From Pseudomonas sp. LS44 (GTDB taxonomy: Bacteria; Pseudomonadota; Gammaproteobacteria; Pseudomonadales; Pseudomonadaceae): DNA of 64,000 bases. The notes under the pieces were generated by a model. That model made no database searches. It was not told the origin of the DNA and saw only the letters and a list, made by a program, of their open reading frames with translations. The position numbers and the translations under genes were made by a program. Positions 1 through 8,197 of this stretch are shown here, piece after piece (position 1 is the first letter of the stretch; each line of letters begins with the position of its first letter). The stretch is from assembly GCF_024730785.1 (NCBI RefSeq), contig NZ_CP102830.1, forward strand, positions 62,001 through 126,000, read 5' to 3'.

Positions 1-461
1 CGATCTACGACGTGATGTGCAAGGCGTTCGGCATCAATGGCAAGACCGGCGATGCCTATTCCGGCACGCAGACGGTCGACGAACAACGTCAGGTGCGCGT
101 GCAGTTTCTCGCCACCAACGCCAGCGACATGACTTGGGGCTTCCAGCCCAAGGCGGATGCGCTGATCGTCCATCCGGGGGCGACCAACGAAATGCTGTTC
201 GTCGCCCACAACCCCACTGACAAACCGATGACCGCCCAGGCCGTGCCCAGCATCGTGCCTTCGGCGGCTGCGGCGTATTTCCACAAGACCGAGTGCTTCT
301 GTTTTACCCAGCAGGTGTTGCAGCCAGGTGAGCGCATCGAGATGCCGGTGCGCTTCATCGTCGACCGCGACCTGCCCCAGGATGTCTATCACCTGACGCT
401 CGGTTACACGCTGTTCGACATCACTGCAAGCAAGCCGCCGGTAGCCAAAACCGGTAGCTGA
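1..461 (+). CDS. ctaG: Cytochrome c oxidase assembly protein CtaG/Cox11, 5'-truncated by window edge
   Basis: This is the C-terminal part of the Cox11/CtaG copper chaperone, which delivers Cu to the CuB centre of cytochrome c oxidase subunit I from the periplasmic face of the inner membrane. The reading frame is open from the first base (codons in phase from base 3), so the N-terminal membrane anchor lies outside the window. The family's copper motif CFCF is present (ECFCFTQQ), followed by the usual MPVRFIVD and a short tail. The next gene, 25 bases downstream, is subunit III, as expected for a cox operon. The internal ATG at base 12 or 15 is not a real start, because family similarity continues upstream of it. 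Confidence 0.93.
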   Translation, partial: IYDVMCKAFGINGKTGDAYSGTQTVDEQRQVRVQFLATNASDMTWGFQPKADALIVHPGATNEMLFVAHNPTDKPMTAQAVPSIVPSAAAAYFHKTECFCFTQQVLQPGERIEMPVRFIVDRDLPQDVYHLTLGYTLFDITASKPPVAKTGS

Positions 462-486
462 CGAGCCGCTAAGGAGAACAAGAACA

Positions 487-1374
487 ATGGCAACGCACGA
501 GCAGTATTACGTTCCCGCGCAGAGCAAGTGGCCGATCATTGCCACCATCGGCATGTTGATCACGGTGTACGGACTAGGCACCTGGTTCAACGATTTGAAG
601 GCGGCGCGGCCGGAGTCCCATGGTCCGCTGATCTTCTTCGTCGGCGGATTGATCCTCGCCTACATGTTTTTCGGCTGGTTCGGCGCCGTGGTCAAGGAAA
701 GCCGCGGTGGCCTGTATAGCCCGCAGATGGATCGCTCGTTCCGTTGGGGAATGAGCTGGTTCATTTTTTCCGAGGTGATGTTCTTTGCCGCGTTCTTCGG
801 CGCGCTGTTCTACGTGCGCACCTGGGCCGGGCCGTGGCTGGGCGGCGAAGGCGACAAGGGCGTGGCGAACATGCTGTGGCCGAATTTCCAGTACACCTGG
901 CCGCTGCTCAACACGCCCGATCCAAAGCTGTTCCCCGGCCCCAAGGAAGTCATTGATCCGTGGCACTTGCCGCTGATCAACACCATCTTGCTGGTCACCT
1001 CGAGTTTCACCGTGACCTTCGCCCACCACGCGCTGAAGAAGAACAAACGTGGTCCGCTCAAGGCCTGGCTGGCGCTGACCATCCTGCTTGGCGTGACCTT
1101 CCTGTTCTTCCAGGCCGAGGAATACATCGAGGCGTACCAGGAACTTGGCCTGACTCTCGGCTCGGGCATTTACGGCGCCACCTTCTTCATGCTCACCGGC
1201 TTTCACGGCGCGCACGTGACCATGGGTGCGTTGATTCTGACGGTGATGCTGGTGCGCATCATGCGTGGCCACTTCGATGCCGATCAGCACTTCGGCTTCG
1301 AGGCGGCGAGTTGGTATTGGCACTTCGTCGATGTGGTGTGGATCGGTCTGTTTATCTTCGTCTACGTGCTGTGA
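487..1374 (+). CDS. coxC: Cytochrome c oxidase subunit III
   Basis: Integral membrane subunit III of an aa3-type cytochrome c oxidase (295 aa, the normal size for bacterial CoxC). The start ATG has an AAGGAG-type ribosome site eight to ten bases upstream. Several hydrophobic helices are visible, with the acidic FFQAEEYIEAYQ segment, GFHGAHV and the terminal SWYWHFVDVVW typical of subunit III. It follows ctaG and precedes the assembly genes SURF1, ctaA and cyoE, so the locus covers both oxidase structure and haem A supply. Subunits I and II presumably lie upstream of the window. Confidence 0.97.
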   Translation: MATHEQYYVPAQSKWPIIATIGMLITVYGLGTWFNDLKAARPESHGPLIFFVGGLILAYMFFGWFGAVVKESRGGLYSPQMDRSFRWGMSWFIFSEVMFFAAFFGALFYVRTWAGPWLGGEGDKGVANMLWPNFQYTWPLLNTPDPKLFPGPKEVIDPWHLPLINTILLVTSSFTVTFAHHALKKNKRGPLKAWLALTILLGVTFLFFQAEEYIEAYQELGLTLGSGIYGATFFMLTGFHGAHVTMGALILTVMLVRIMRGHFDADQHFGFEAASWYWHFVDVVWIGLFIFVYVL

Positions 1375-1410
1375 TCGAAGCGGCGTCAACGGGGGTTGGC
1401 GCCGCCGGAT

Positions 1411-1614
1411 TTACCAGGTCACATGGGGTGACAGTTGGCCGCTGTAGAAGCCCCAGGCGATGAGCGCCAGGGTGAGGGCAGCGAGAGTCACCCGCACCAT
1501 CAGGGCGTTGACCACGCGAGAGCCGTGACCTTCGTCCTTGACCAGAAAAAACAGGCCACTGAAAAGACTCACCACAGTGGCTAGCAGTAAAAGGGCGATC
1601 GCGGCCTTGAGCAT
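1411..1614 (-). CDS. DUF2909 twin-helix small membrane protein
   Basis: A 67-residue protein with two hydrophobic stretches (about residues 3-25 and 38-57) joined by a short charged loop containing KDEGHGSR. This matches the DUF2909 family found at the same place in Pseudomonas cox loci. It is read opposite to its neighbours and is convergent with coxC. The open frame extends further upstream to about 2196, but the ATG at 1614 is chosen because the protein starts MLKAAIALLLL and everything upstream is antisense to the SURF1 gene. A role in oxidase assembly is suggested only by position. Confidence 0.8.
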   Translation of the reverse strand: MLKAAIALLLLATVVSLFSGLFFLVKDEGHGSRVVNALMVRVTLAALTLALIAWGFYSGQLSPHVTW

Positions 1615-1683
1615 GGCGAGACTCCGGGGGTAGGGGATGCAGTTCAGTATAACCAGCCAGCAAGGCCAATTCGGGAGGCTCTT

Positions 1684-2424
1684 ATGAGCCATTTCCGTCC
1701 TGGACTGCTGCCGACCCTGATTGTCTTGGCGCTGTTGCCACTGTTGATCGGTCTGGGTGTCTGGCAGTTGCAGCGAGGCGAAGAAAAGCGCCAGTTGCTG
1801 GGCAGTTACGAGGCCCGTCGGAGTGCCCCGGGCGTCGATCTCAACCAGCTGGAACAGAGCAGCGATCCGGCCTATCGGCGTGTGCATCTGCGTGGCCAGT
1901 TCGATAGCCAACACAGCCTGTTGTTGGATAACCGCATCCACGACGGCAAGGTCGGTGTGGAGTTGCTGCAACCCTTCTATGACCAGCCCAGCGGCCGGTG
2001 GGTACTGCTCAATCGCGGCTGGCTGCCGTGGCCGGATCGCCGCCAGGCGCCGCAGTTCGACACCCCGGACGCCCCGCAAACCCTCGATGCGTGGGTCTAT
2101 GTGCCACCCGGCAAAGCCTTTCAGCTCCATGCCGATCAACCGGGCAGCGACTGGCCACGCTTGGTCACCGTGGTCGATCCGCGCGCACTCTGGCAACAGT
2201 TGCGGCGCGATGGTCTGCCTTTCGAACTGCGCATTCAGTCGGGCCCGGCCGCCTACCTAGCCGATTGGCCAGTAGTCGCCATGAGCCCGGAAAAACATCA
2301 GGCCTATGCCGTGCAATGGTTCGCCCTGGCGATCGCCTTGTGTGGCTTGTTCATCTATTTCGGAATCCATAACGCACGGGGAAATTTGCATGGGACTCGG
2401 CATGAATCCAGCCACTCTCTCTGA
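1684..2424 (+). CDS. SURF1 family cytochrome oxidase assembly protein
   Basis: A 246-residue SURF1/Shy1 homologue, an inner-membrane protein that helps insert haem A into cytochrome oxidase subunit I. The N-terminal helix (about residues 8-27) ends in the family signature GVWQLQRGEEKRQLL. The periplasmic domain carries RRVHLRGQFD, LLDNRIHDGKVGVELLQPF and LNRGWLPWPDRR, and a second helix near the C terminus starts with HQAYAVQWFALA. A ribosome site (GGGAGG) lies just before the ATG. The 3' end overlaps the next gene. Confidence 0.93.
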   Translation: MSHFRPGLLPTLIVLALLPLLIGLGVWQLQRGEEKRQLLGSYEARRSAPGVDLNQLEQSSDPAYRRVHLRGQFDSQHSLLLDNRIHDGKVGVELLQPFYDQPSGRWVLLNRGWLPWPDRRQAPQFDTPDAPQTLDAWVYVPPGKAFQLHADQPGSDWPRLVTVVDPRALWQQLRRDGLPFELRIQSGPAAYLADWPVVAMSPEKHQAYAVQWFALAIALCGLFIYFGIHNARGNLHGTRHESSHSL

Positions 2425-2995
2425 ACCGACTGCTGAGCCGTCGACCCCGCGTCGCGGGCGTGGGCGTTTGCAGTTGATCATGTTGCTGCTGCTGGTGATC
2501 GGCCCGATGATTCTCGCGTCGGCGATGTACCACTGGCGCTTCTGGGTGCCGGAAGGTCGCAATTTTCACGGCACCCTGATCGGCGATGGCCAAACCCGCG
2601 CCGACCTCGGCGTCCAGGCTGGCGATGAGGCACGCTGGCAGTTGCTGGTGGTCGCCCCGGCGGACTGCGCCGCGGAATGTCGCGAGCTGGTGTATATGGC
2701 CCGGCAGATCCAGATTGGCCTCGGTCGTGAGGCCGGCCGCGCCACTCACGCACTGTCGGCCGCCAGCCCGCTGGCGGCGGATTACGAGGATCTGTTGCGT
2801 CGCGACTACCCGCAGTTGCAGCGCTACCCGCTCGATCTCGGCGCCTATCGACAAGCGCGGGACAGCGTGCCGGCGGCGCACCTGTGGATCATCGATCCGC
2901 ACGGCAATTTGGTCCTGCGTTACGACACCAAGGTCAAAGGCAAGGCGATCCTCAATGACCTACGCCTGTTGCTGAAACTCTCGAACATCGGTTGA
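2390..2995 (+). CDS. Membrane-anchored Sco-like/thioredoxin-like protein of the cox locus
   Basis: About 201 residues: a basic N terminus, one membrane helix (about 27-47), then a periplasmic thioredoxin-like domain. A CxxxC pair (C93 and C97 in APADCAAECREL) sits where Sco proteins hold their copper cysteines, and the C-terminal half has HLWIIDPHGNLVLRYD, like the last strands of Sco/peroxiredoxin folds. The ATG at 2390, with GGGGA upstream, overlaps the SURF1 3' end; the ATG at 2402 is an alternative. Known homologues at this locus are annotated only as hypothetical or cytochrome oxidase assembly proteins. A role in copper or thiol handling is inference. Confidence 0.8.
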   Translation: MGLGMNPATLSEPTAEPSTPRRGRGRLQLIMLLLLVIGPMILASAMYHWRFWVPEGRNFHGTLIGDGQTRADLGVQAGDEARWQLLVVAPADCAAECRELVYMARQIQIGLGREAGRATHALSAASPLAADYEDLLRRDYPQLQRYPLDLGAYRQARDSVPAAHLWIIDPHGNLVLRYDTKVKGKAILNDLRLLLKLSNIG

Positions 2996-3000
2996 GCAGT

Positions 3001-3018
3001 CCCTCCGCGTGCGGAGGG
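3001..3018 (+). promoter_or_regulatory. Perfect GC-rich hairpin between assembly gene and ctaA
   Basis: CCCTCCGC-GT-GCGGAGGG is a perfect 8-bp inverted repeat with a 2-base loop. It starts five bases after the upstream stop codon and ends just before the AGGAGAGG ribosome site of ctaA. There is no T-tract, so it is not a standard terminator. Its 5' arm contains CCTCC, an anti-Shine-Dalgarno sequence that could also pair with the ctaA ribosome site. Confidence 0.5.
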
Positions 3019-3030
3019 TTAGGAGAGGTT

Positions 3031-4104
3031 GTGGAGACACGCAAGCGCAAGCCCGGCTATTACCTGGCGCTGATCGCCCTGCTACTGGCGGTGCTGGTCG
3101 TCCTGCTCGGTGCCTACACCCGGTTGACCCATGCCGGCCTCGGTTGCCCCGATTGGCCAGGCTGCTACGGTTTCATAGCCGTACCACAGAGCGAGACCCA
3201 GCTGGCGCATGCCGAGTTGCATTTCCCCGAGGCGCCGGTGGAGGCGCACAAGGGCTGGAACGAGATGGTCCACCGCTACTTCGCCGGCGCCTTGGGCCTG
3301 CTGATTCTTGCCTTGGCTGGCCACGCGCTGCTGCGCCGCGGCCGCGACGGCCAACCGCTCAAGTTGCCGTTACTGCTGCTCGGCGTGGTCGTTGCTCAAG
3401 CCGCATTCGGCATGTGGACGGTGACTTTGAAACTCTGGCCGCAGGTGGTCACTGCGCATCTGCTCGGTGGCTTCACCACCCTGGCGCTGCTGTTTCTCCT
3501 GACCCTGCGCTTATCCGGCGGCCCGCTCGTCATGCCGCCGCTGGTACCGCGGCTGCGGCACCTGGCGGCGCTGGGCCTGGTCTTGGTGATCGGCCAGGTC
3601 GCGCTGGGCGGCTGGGTCAGTTCCAACTACGCGGCGGTGGCCTGCATCGATCTGCCCACCTGCCATGGGCAATGGTGGCCGGCCATGGATTTCGCCAACG
3701 GCTTTCACCTCACCCAGCACATCGGCCCCAACTACCTCGGTGGCCAGCTCGATAGCGACGCGCGCACCGCCATCCATATGACCCATCGGCTCGGCGCGCT
3801 GGCCGTCAGTCTGGTCTTGCTCGGCCTCGCCTGGCAGCTCTGGCGTCACGACCTGGGCCGCTTGGCCGGGCTGCTGCTGGCGCTGCTGGCGCTGCAAATC
3901 AGCCTGGGGGTCAGCAACGTGTTGCTGCATCTGCCGCTACCAGTGGCCGTGGCGCACAACGCTGGCGGCGCCGCGTTGTTGTTGAGCATGGTGCTGGTCA
4001 ACTATCGCCTGCGCGCGCTGCCGGTGGCGGCGCGGGTCGAGACGCAAACAACTTCTTCGCGAGCAGCCCTCGCGCCTACACCCATTGTCCAGGTTGGCAA
4101 ATAA
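3031..4104 (+). CDS. ctaA: Haem A synthase (COX15/CtaA)
   Basis: Oxidises the C8 methyl of haem O to give haem A for cytochrome oxidase. About 357 residues with eight predicted membrane helices and the conserved segments [38 protein letters not shown] and [12 protein letters not shown], which supply the haem-binding histidines and the cysteine pair. I chose the GTG at 3031 because AGGAGAGG lies four bases upstream; the TTG at 2992 has no ribosome site and would translate through the hairpin. The last codons coincide with a REP-like palindrome (4055-4079), so the C-terminal tail is probably acquired sequence. cyoE follows after 17 bases. Confidence 0.93.
   Translation: METRKRKPGYYLALIALLLAVLVVLLGAYTRLTHAGLGCPDWPGCYGFIAVPQSETQLAHAELHFPEAPVEAHKGWNEMVHRYFAGALGLLILALAGHALLRRGRDGQPLKLPLLLLGVVVAQAAFGMWTVTLKLWPQVVTAHLLGGFTTLALLFLLTLRLSGGPLVMPPLVPRLRHLAALGLVLVIGQVALGGWVSSNYAAVACIDLPTCHGQWWPAMDFANGFHLTQHIGPNYLGGQLDSDARTAIHMTHRLGALAVSLVLLGLAWQLWRHDLGRLAGLLLALLALQISLGVSNVLLHLPLPVAVAHNAGGAALLLSMVLVNYRLRALPVAARVETQTTSSRAALAPTPIVQVGK
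4055..4079 (-). repeat. REP-like palindrome inside the 3' end of ctaA
   Basis: On the minus strand this reads GTAGGCGCGAGGGCTGCTCG followed by CGAAG: the 5' GTAG plus the GCGCGAG/CTCGCG palindrome typical of Pseudomonas REP elements. It is translated in frame as part of the CtaA tail [10 protein letters not shown]. Confidence 0.6.
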
Positions 4105-4121
4105 GACCGAGGAGAGACTCT

Positions 4122-5021
4122 ATGGCTACTCTGCTGCGCGCCCACCAGGACCACGCCAGCTGGCGCGATTACCTGGAACTGACCAAACCGAAAGTGGTGG
4201 TGCTGATGCTGATCACCTCACTGGTCGGCATGTTCCTTGCCACCCGGGCTGGGGTGCCGTGGACGGTGCTGTTGTTCGGCAATCTCGGCATCGGCCTGTG
4301 CGCCGGCGGTGCGGCGGCGGTCAATCATGTGCTGGACCGGCGCATCGATTCGATCATGGCGCGCACCCACAAGCGGCCGGTGACGGCCGGGCGGGTGTCG
4401 CCGCTGGCGGCGTTGAGCTTCGCGCTGCTGCTGTCGGTGGCCGGCATGGCGTTGCTGCTGACGTTCACCAACCCGCTCACCGCCTGGCTGACCCTGGCCT
4501 CGCTGCTCGGCTATGCGGTGCTCTACACCGGCTTTCTCAAGCGCGCCACGCCGCAAAATATCGTCATCGGCGGCTTGGCCGGAGCAGCCCCGCCGATGCT
4601 CGGCTGGGTGGCGGTGACCGGCCATCTGGACCCTGGCGCATTTCTGCTGGTGCTGATCATCTTCGCCTGGACCCCGCCGCATTTCTGGGCGCTGGCGATC
4701 CACCGCAAGGAGGAATACGCCAAGGCTGACATCCCCATGCTGCCGGTCACCCATGGCGAGCATTACACCAAGGTGCATATCCTCCTTTATACCTTCGTGC
4801 TGCTGGCGGTGAGCCTGCTGCCGTTCACCATCCACATGAGCGGGCCGCTCTATCTGGCCTGCGCCGTGCTGCTCGGCGGACGCTTCCTGCACTGGGCGTG
4901 GGTGCTGTACCGTGACAGCAAACCGCACGCGGCGATCAACACCTTCAAGTACTCTATCGCCTACCTGTTTCTGCTGTTTATCGCCCTACTCGTCGATCAC
5001 TACTTACTGCTGAGCCTATGA
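4122..5021 (+). CDS. cyoE: Protohaem IX farnesyltransferase (haem O synthase)
   Basis: UbiA-family prenyltransferase (299 aa) that farnesylates haem B to haem O, the substrate of CtaA. The catalytic aspartate-rich motif is visible as [19 protein letters not shown], the second conserved loop as [20 protein letters not shown], and the third as [16 protein letters not shown]. About nine hydrophobic segments follow the usual CyoE pattern. A ribosome site GAGGAGAG lies before the ATG. The stop codon overlaps the first base of a 141-bp inverted-repeat element. Confidence 0.96.
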   Translation: MATLLRAHQDHASWRDYLELTKPKVVVLMLITSLVGMFLATRAGVPWTVLLFGNLGIGLCAGGAAAVNHVLDRRIDSIMARTHKRPVTAGRVSPLAALSFALLLSVAGMALLLTFTNPLTAWLTLASLLGYAVLYTGFLKRATPQNIVIGGLAGAAPPMLGWVAVTGHLDPGAFLLVLIIFAWTPPHFWALAIHRKEEYAKADIPMLPVTHGEHYTKVHILLYTFVLLAVSLLPFTIHMSGPLYLACAVLLGGRFLHWAWVLYRDSKPHAAINTFKYSIAYLFLLFIALLVDHYLLLSL

Positions 5022-5160
5022 AGCAGCCCTCACAGTGGCTGCGCTCGGCCATGCGGCGTTAAAAATGGCTTCGGAATGCTCATTTACAGCTCGTAAACTC
5101 CGCTTCCTCAGCCATTTTTGCCTTGCCTGACCTTCGCTCGCCGACTTTGAGGACTGCTTC
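5020..5160 (+). repeat. Modular nested inverted repeat, copy 1
   Basis: The ends GAAGCAGCCCTCA (5020-5032) and TGAGGACTGCTTC (5148-5160) are inverted repeats with one mismatch. Inside are a perfect 10-bp stem AAAAATGGCT/AGCCATTTTT (5061-5070 and 5110-5119) and a central palindrome TTTAC...GTAAA (5083-5097). The element fills the entire cyoE-sco gap, from the cyoE stop codon to one base before the sco ATG. Five further copies lie at 27423, 36087, 37285, 50140 and 56764. Confidence 0.85.
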
Positions 5161-5161
5161 A

Positions 5162-5797
5162 ATGACCCGTACCCAGAAAACCGTCTTCGCCCTGGTCGCC
5201 CTGGTCGCCGTGGTATTCGGTTTGACCGTGCATAAAGTGCTCAACGGCCGCAGCCATGGCGATCCGGCGGCGATGATCGACGCCGGCATCATCCTGCTGC
5301 CGCAGAGTCGCGACCTGCCGAGTCTCAGCCTGACCGACCAGAACGGCCAGGCGGTGCAGGTCGATGAGCTCAAGGGCCAATGGAGCCTGCTGTTCTTCGG
5401 CTACACCTTCTGCCCGGACATCTGCCCGACCACCCTGGCTCAGCTACGCGAGCTGAAGACTCTGCTGCCGCCGGAGGCGCTCAGCCGCCTGCGCGTGGTG
5501 CTGGTCAGCGTCGATCCGCAGCGCGATACACCGACCCAGCTCAAGCAATACCTCGGCTATTTCGATCCGGCGTTCCAGGGCCTGACCGGCGAACTGGAGA
5601 ACATCCAGAAGCTCGCCAACGCGGTGAGCATCCCGTTCATTCCGGCCAATACCAGCAAGCCCAACTACACCGTCGACCACAGTGGCAACCTGGTCATCAT
5701 CGGCCCGGACGGCACCCAGCGCGGCTTCATCCGTTCGCCGCTGAACAATCAGAAACTCGCCACCCAGCTGCCCGAACTCCTGAAAAGCGACGGCTGA
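5162..5797 (+). CDS. SCO1/SenC copper chaperone for cytochrome oxidase
   Basis: Membrane-anchored Sco protein (211 aa) that metallates or reduces the CuA site of oxidase subunit II. The N-terminal helix is about residues 6-24. The copper ligands are C84 and C88 (YTFCPDICPTTL) and H173 (YTVDHSGNLVIIGPDG). The ATG at 5162 is preferred over 5123, which lies inside the repeat element. Translation must then start from a ribosome site inside that element (TTGAGGACT). Position after cyoE fits the oxidase assembly operon. Confidence 0.93.
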   Translation: MTRTQKTVFALVALVAVVFGLTVHKVLNGRSHGDPAAMIDAGIILLPQSRDLPSLSLTDQNGQAVQVDELKGQWSLLFFGYTFCPDICPTTLAQLRELKTLLPPEALSRLRVVLVSVDPQRDTPTQLKQYLGYFDPAFQGLTGELENIQKLANAVSIPFIPANTSKPNYTVDHSGNLVIIGPDGTQRGFIRSPLNNQKLATQLPELLKSDG

Positions 5798-5819
5798 GTC
5801 GCGCCGGGAAAGGACGCCC

Positions 5820-6509
5820 ATGCCCGATCTCCCGTATTTCTCGCGGATTGGCGGCATCGCCAGCCTGCTTGGCGTGCTGCTGCTGTTCGTCGCCACCCTG
5901 CTGCATCCGATGCAAACCCCGCCGTGGGACGCGCCGGCGGCGTTCGCCGAGTACGCCGCCGACCGCCACTGGGTCGGCAGTCATCTTGGCCAACTGCTCG
6001 GCGTGCTCCTTGGCGTGATCGGGCTGGCGGCGCTGACCGCGCGCTTGTGTGACGGTCGCGCCGGCGTCTGGGCGCTGCTGGGCTTGTTGCTGGCCACGGT
6101 CAGCCTGGCGCTGGCCTTCGCTCTGCAGGCGGTCGACGGCGTGGCGCTAAAGTTGATGGTCAGCCGCTGGCACGACGCCAGCGAGGCGAGCCAGGCGCTG
6201 GTGTTCGAGGCCGCCTATGGCGTGCGGCAGATCGAGGCCGGTCTGGCCAGTCTGATGGGCATCGGCTTCGGCATCACCATCCTCTTCTACGGGGTGGCGC
6301 TGTGCCTGAGTGCGCGCGCCCCGACCTGGCTCGGCCTGAGCGGTTTGTTGGCCGGCGCCGCCGTGCTGGCTTCTAGCCTGGTGCAGGCGCACACCGGCTT
6401 TTCTGCGTTGGCGATGAACAGCAGCATGCCCAGTTCGCTGTTGCTGATGCTGTGGCAGATCGCCGTCGGCGTGTACCTGCTGCGCGCCGGACAAGAAAAG
6501 GTCATGTAG
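5820..6509 (+). CDS. Hypothetical six-helix membrane protein
   Basis: A 229-residue, very hydrophobic protein with about six predicted helices (near residues 9-30, 53-75, 82-106, 137-160, 169-190 and 200-222). A GGGAAAGGA ribosome site lies upstream, 22 bases after the sco stop. The sequence resembles small DUF4386-like membrane proteins, but I cannot assign a family securely. No catalytic or metal motif is evident. It may be co-transcribed with sco. The gene ends inside a REP pair that carries its stop codon. Confidence 0.7.
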   Translation: MPDLPYFSRIGGIASLLGVLLLFVATLLHPMQTPPWDAPAAFAEYAADRHWVGSHLGQLLGVLLGVIGLAALTARLCDGRAGVWALLGLLLATVSLALAFALQAVDGVALKLMVSRWHDASEASQALVFEAAYGVRQIEAGLASLMGIGFGITILFYGVALCLSARAPTWLGLSGLLAGAAVLASSLVQAHTGFSALAMNSSMPSSLLLMLWQIAVGVYLLRAGQEKVM

Positions 6510-6598
6510 GGCGGGTTAGCCGCAGGCGTAACCCGCCGTTAATGTCAGGACATCGGCCTGTTGGCGGGTTACGCCGCTGCACGGCTAACCCACCCTAC
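6506..6598 (+). repeat. REP pair (GTAGGGCGGGT family)
   Basis: Two facing palindromes: it begins GTAGGGCGGGTTAGCCG and ends GGCTAACCCACCCTAC, each half containing its own GGCGGGTTA/TAACCCGCC stem. This is a bacterial interspersed mosaic arrangement of REP units with outer GTAG/CTAC. The first bases overlap the stop of the upstream membrane protein gene. Confidence 0.75.
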
Positions 6599-6621
6599 CA
6601 ATCGCGATGCGTACAGTCATG

Positions 6622-6650
6622 AAAAAGCCCGCTCATGGAGCGGGCTTTTT
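6622..6650. terminator. Bidirectional rho-independent terminator
   Basis: AAAAAGCCCGCTC-ATG-GAGCGGGCTTTTT: a 13-bp perfect stem with a 3-base loop, an A-tract on one side and a T-tract on the other. It can stop metQ transcripts on the minus strand and the cox-side transcripts on the plus strand. Confidence 0.9.
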
Positions 6651-6667
6651 GCGTTGCGGTCAGGCGA

Positions 6668-7441
6668 TCAGAATGCCGGCACGATCGCGCCTTTGTACTT
6701 CTCGAGGATGAACTGCTTGGCCTCCGGGCTGTGCAGGGCGCTGACCAGCTTCTGCAGGGCGGCGCTGTCCTTGTTGTCCGGGCGGGCGACCAGGATGTTC
6801 ACGTACGGCGAGTCGGCACCTTCGATCACCAGCGCATCCTTGGCCGGATCGAGCTTGGCTTCCAGCGCGTAGTTGGTGTTGATCAGCGCCAGATCGACCT
6901 GGGTCAGCACGCGCGGCAGGGTCGCGGCTTCCAGTTCGCGAACCTTCACGCTCTTCGGATTCTCGACGATGTCCTTCGGCGTGGCGGTGATGCTCTGGTT
7001 GTCCTTGAGCTTGATCACCCCGGCCTTGTCCAGCAGCAGCAGCGCGCGGCCGCCGTTGGTGGCGTCGTTGGGGATTACCACGGTAGCGCCCTGCGGCAGT
7101 TCGGCGAGGCTTTTGATCTTGGTCGAATAGGCGCCGAGCGGCTCGATATGCACGCCAGCGACGCTGACCAGGTTGGTCTTGCGGCTGCTATTGAACTCGT
7201 CCAGATACGGCTGGTGCTGGAAGAAGTTGGCGTCCAGGCGCTTCTCGGCGACCTGCACGTTGGGCTGCACGTAATCGGTGAACACTTTGACGTTCAGCTC
7301 CACGCCTTGCTTGGCCAGGCTCGGCTTGAGGAACTCGAGAATTTCCGCGTGCGGTACGGCGGTGGCGGCCACGCTCAGGGCTTCCGCTTGGGCGGAGAAG
7401 CTGGCGACTACGGCCAGGGCTGCGATCAGTTTCTTCATCAT
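6668..7441 (-). CDS. metQ: Methionine ABC transporter substrate-binding protein MetQ
   Basis: NlpA/MetQ family periplasmic binding protein (257 aa) for D/L-methionine import. It matches the family through VPHAEILEF, FTDYVQPN, KRLDANFFQHQPYLD, IPNDATNGGRALLLLDKAGVI and ALINTNYALEAKLDP. The signal peptide ends SFSAQA-EA with no lipobox cysteine, so unlike E. coli MetQ this copy should be a free periplasmic protein or a non-lipidated variant. A GGAGAG ribosome site precedes the two adjacent ATG codons. It is the last gene of metNIQ on the minus strand and ends at a strong terminator. Confidence 0.95.
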   Translation of the reverse strand: MMKKLIAALAVVASFSAQAEALSVAATAVPHAEILEFLKPSLAKQGVELNVKVFTDYVQPNVQVAEKRLDANFFQHQPYLDEFNSSRKTNLVSVAGVHIEPLGAYSTKIKSLAELPQGATVVIPNDATNGGRALLLLDKAGVIKLKDNQSITATPKDIVENPKSVKVRELEAATLPRVLTQVDLALINTNYALEAKLDPAKDALVIEGADSPYVNILVARPDNKDSAALQKLVSALHSPEAKQFILEKYKGAIVPAF

Positions 7442-7516
7442 TGACTCTCCTTGTGGGATCTACGACGCGGCTCCGCGGGTAGCGGTCGCCGCATGGGTTG
7501 TTGCTTACGGAAAAAG

Positions 7517-8197
7517 TTACTTGCGGGAAAAATGCACCACCAGACGGTCGCCAACGCTTTGCAGCAGCTGCACCAGCACCAGTAGCAGGACCACGGTGAC
7601 CAGCATCACATCCGGTTGATAGCGCTGGTAGCCATAGCGCACCGCCAGGTCGCCGAGGCCGCCGCCACCGATCAGGCCGGTCATCGCGGTATAGGACACC
7701 AGGGTAATCGCAGTGACGGTAATCGCGGCGATGATCCCCGGCCGCGCTTCCGGCAGCAGGGCGTTGAGGATGATCTGCCGGGTCGTCGCGCCCATCGCCT
7801 GGGTGGCCTCGATGATGCCGCGGTCGACCTCGCGCAAGGCGGTTTCCACCAGTCGGGCGAAGAACGGCGTGGCGCCGATCACCAAGGGCGGAATGGCGCC
7901 GGCGACACCCAGCGAGGTGCCGGTGATCAGCACGGTCAGCGGGATCATCACGATCAGCAAGATGATGAACGGCAGCGAGCGCAGCACGTTGGTAACCAGC
8001 GACAGCACCCGATACAGGCCTTTGTGTTCGAACAACTGGCGCGGCCCGCTGAGAAACAGCAGCACGCCCAGCGGCAGGCCGAGGAGTACGGTAAACAGCA
8101 GCGAGCCGCCGAGCATCAACAGGGTGTCGAGCGTCGCCTGCCAGATTTCCAGCCAGTCGATATTAGTGAAGCTCAGGGTGGTGAATAGCTCGTTCAT
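7517..8197 (-). CDS. metI: Methionine ABC transporter permease MetI
   Basis: Inner-membrane permease (226 aa) of the MetNIQ importer with about five helices. The cytoplasmic EAA loop that contacts the ATPase is visible as [20 protein letters not shown], and the MetI signature [14 protein letters not shown] is present. Its ATG overlaps the metN stop by four bases (ATGA), implying translational coupling. metQ follows after a 75-base gap. Confidence 0.95.
   Translation of the reverse strand: MNELFTTLSFTNIDWLEIWQATLDTLLMLGGSLLFTVLLGLPLGVLLFLSGPRQLFEHKGLYRVLSLVTNVLRSLPFIILLIVMIPLTVLITGTSLGVAGAIPPLVIGATPFFARLVETALREVDRGIIEATQAMGATTRQIILNALLPEARPGIIAAITVTAITLVSYTAMTGLIGGGGLGDLAVRYGYQRYQPDVMLVTVVLLLVLVQLLQSVGDRLVVHFSRK

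Noticed and set aside
6635..7444. 269-codon plus-strand frame opposite metQ
   Set aside because: Starts inside the terminator region and is the complement of metQ.
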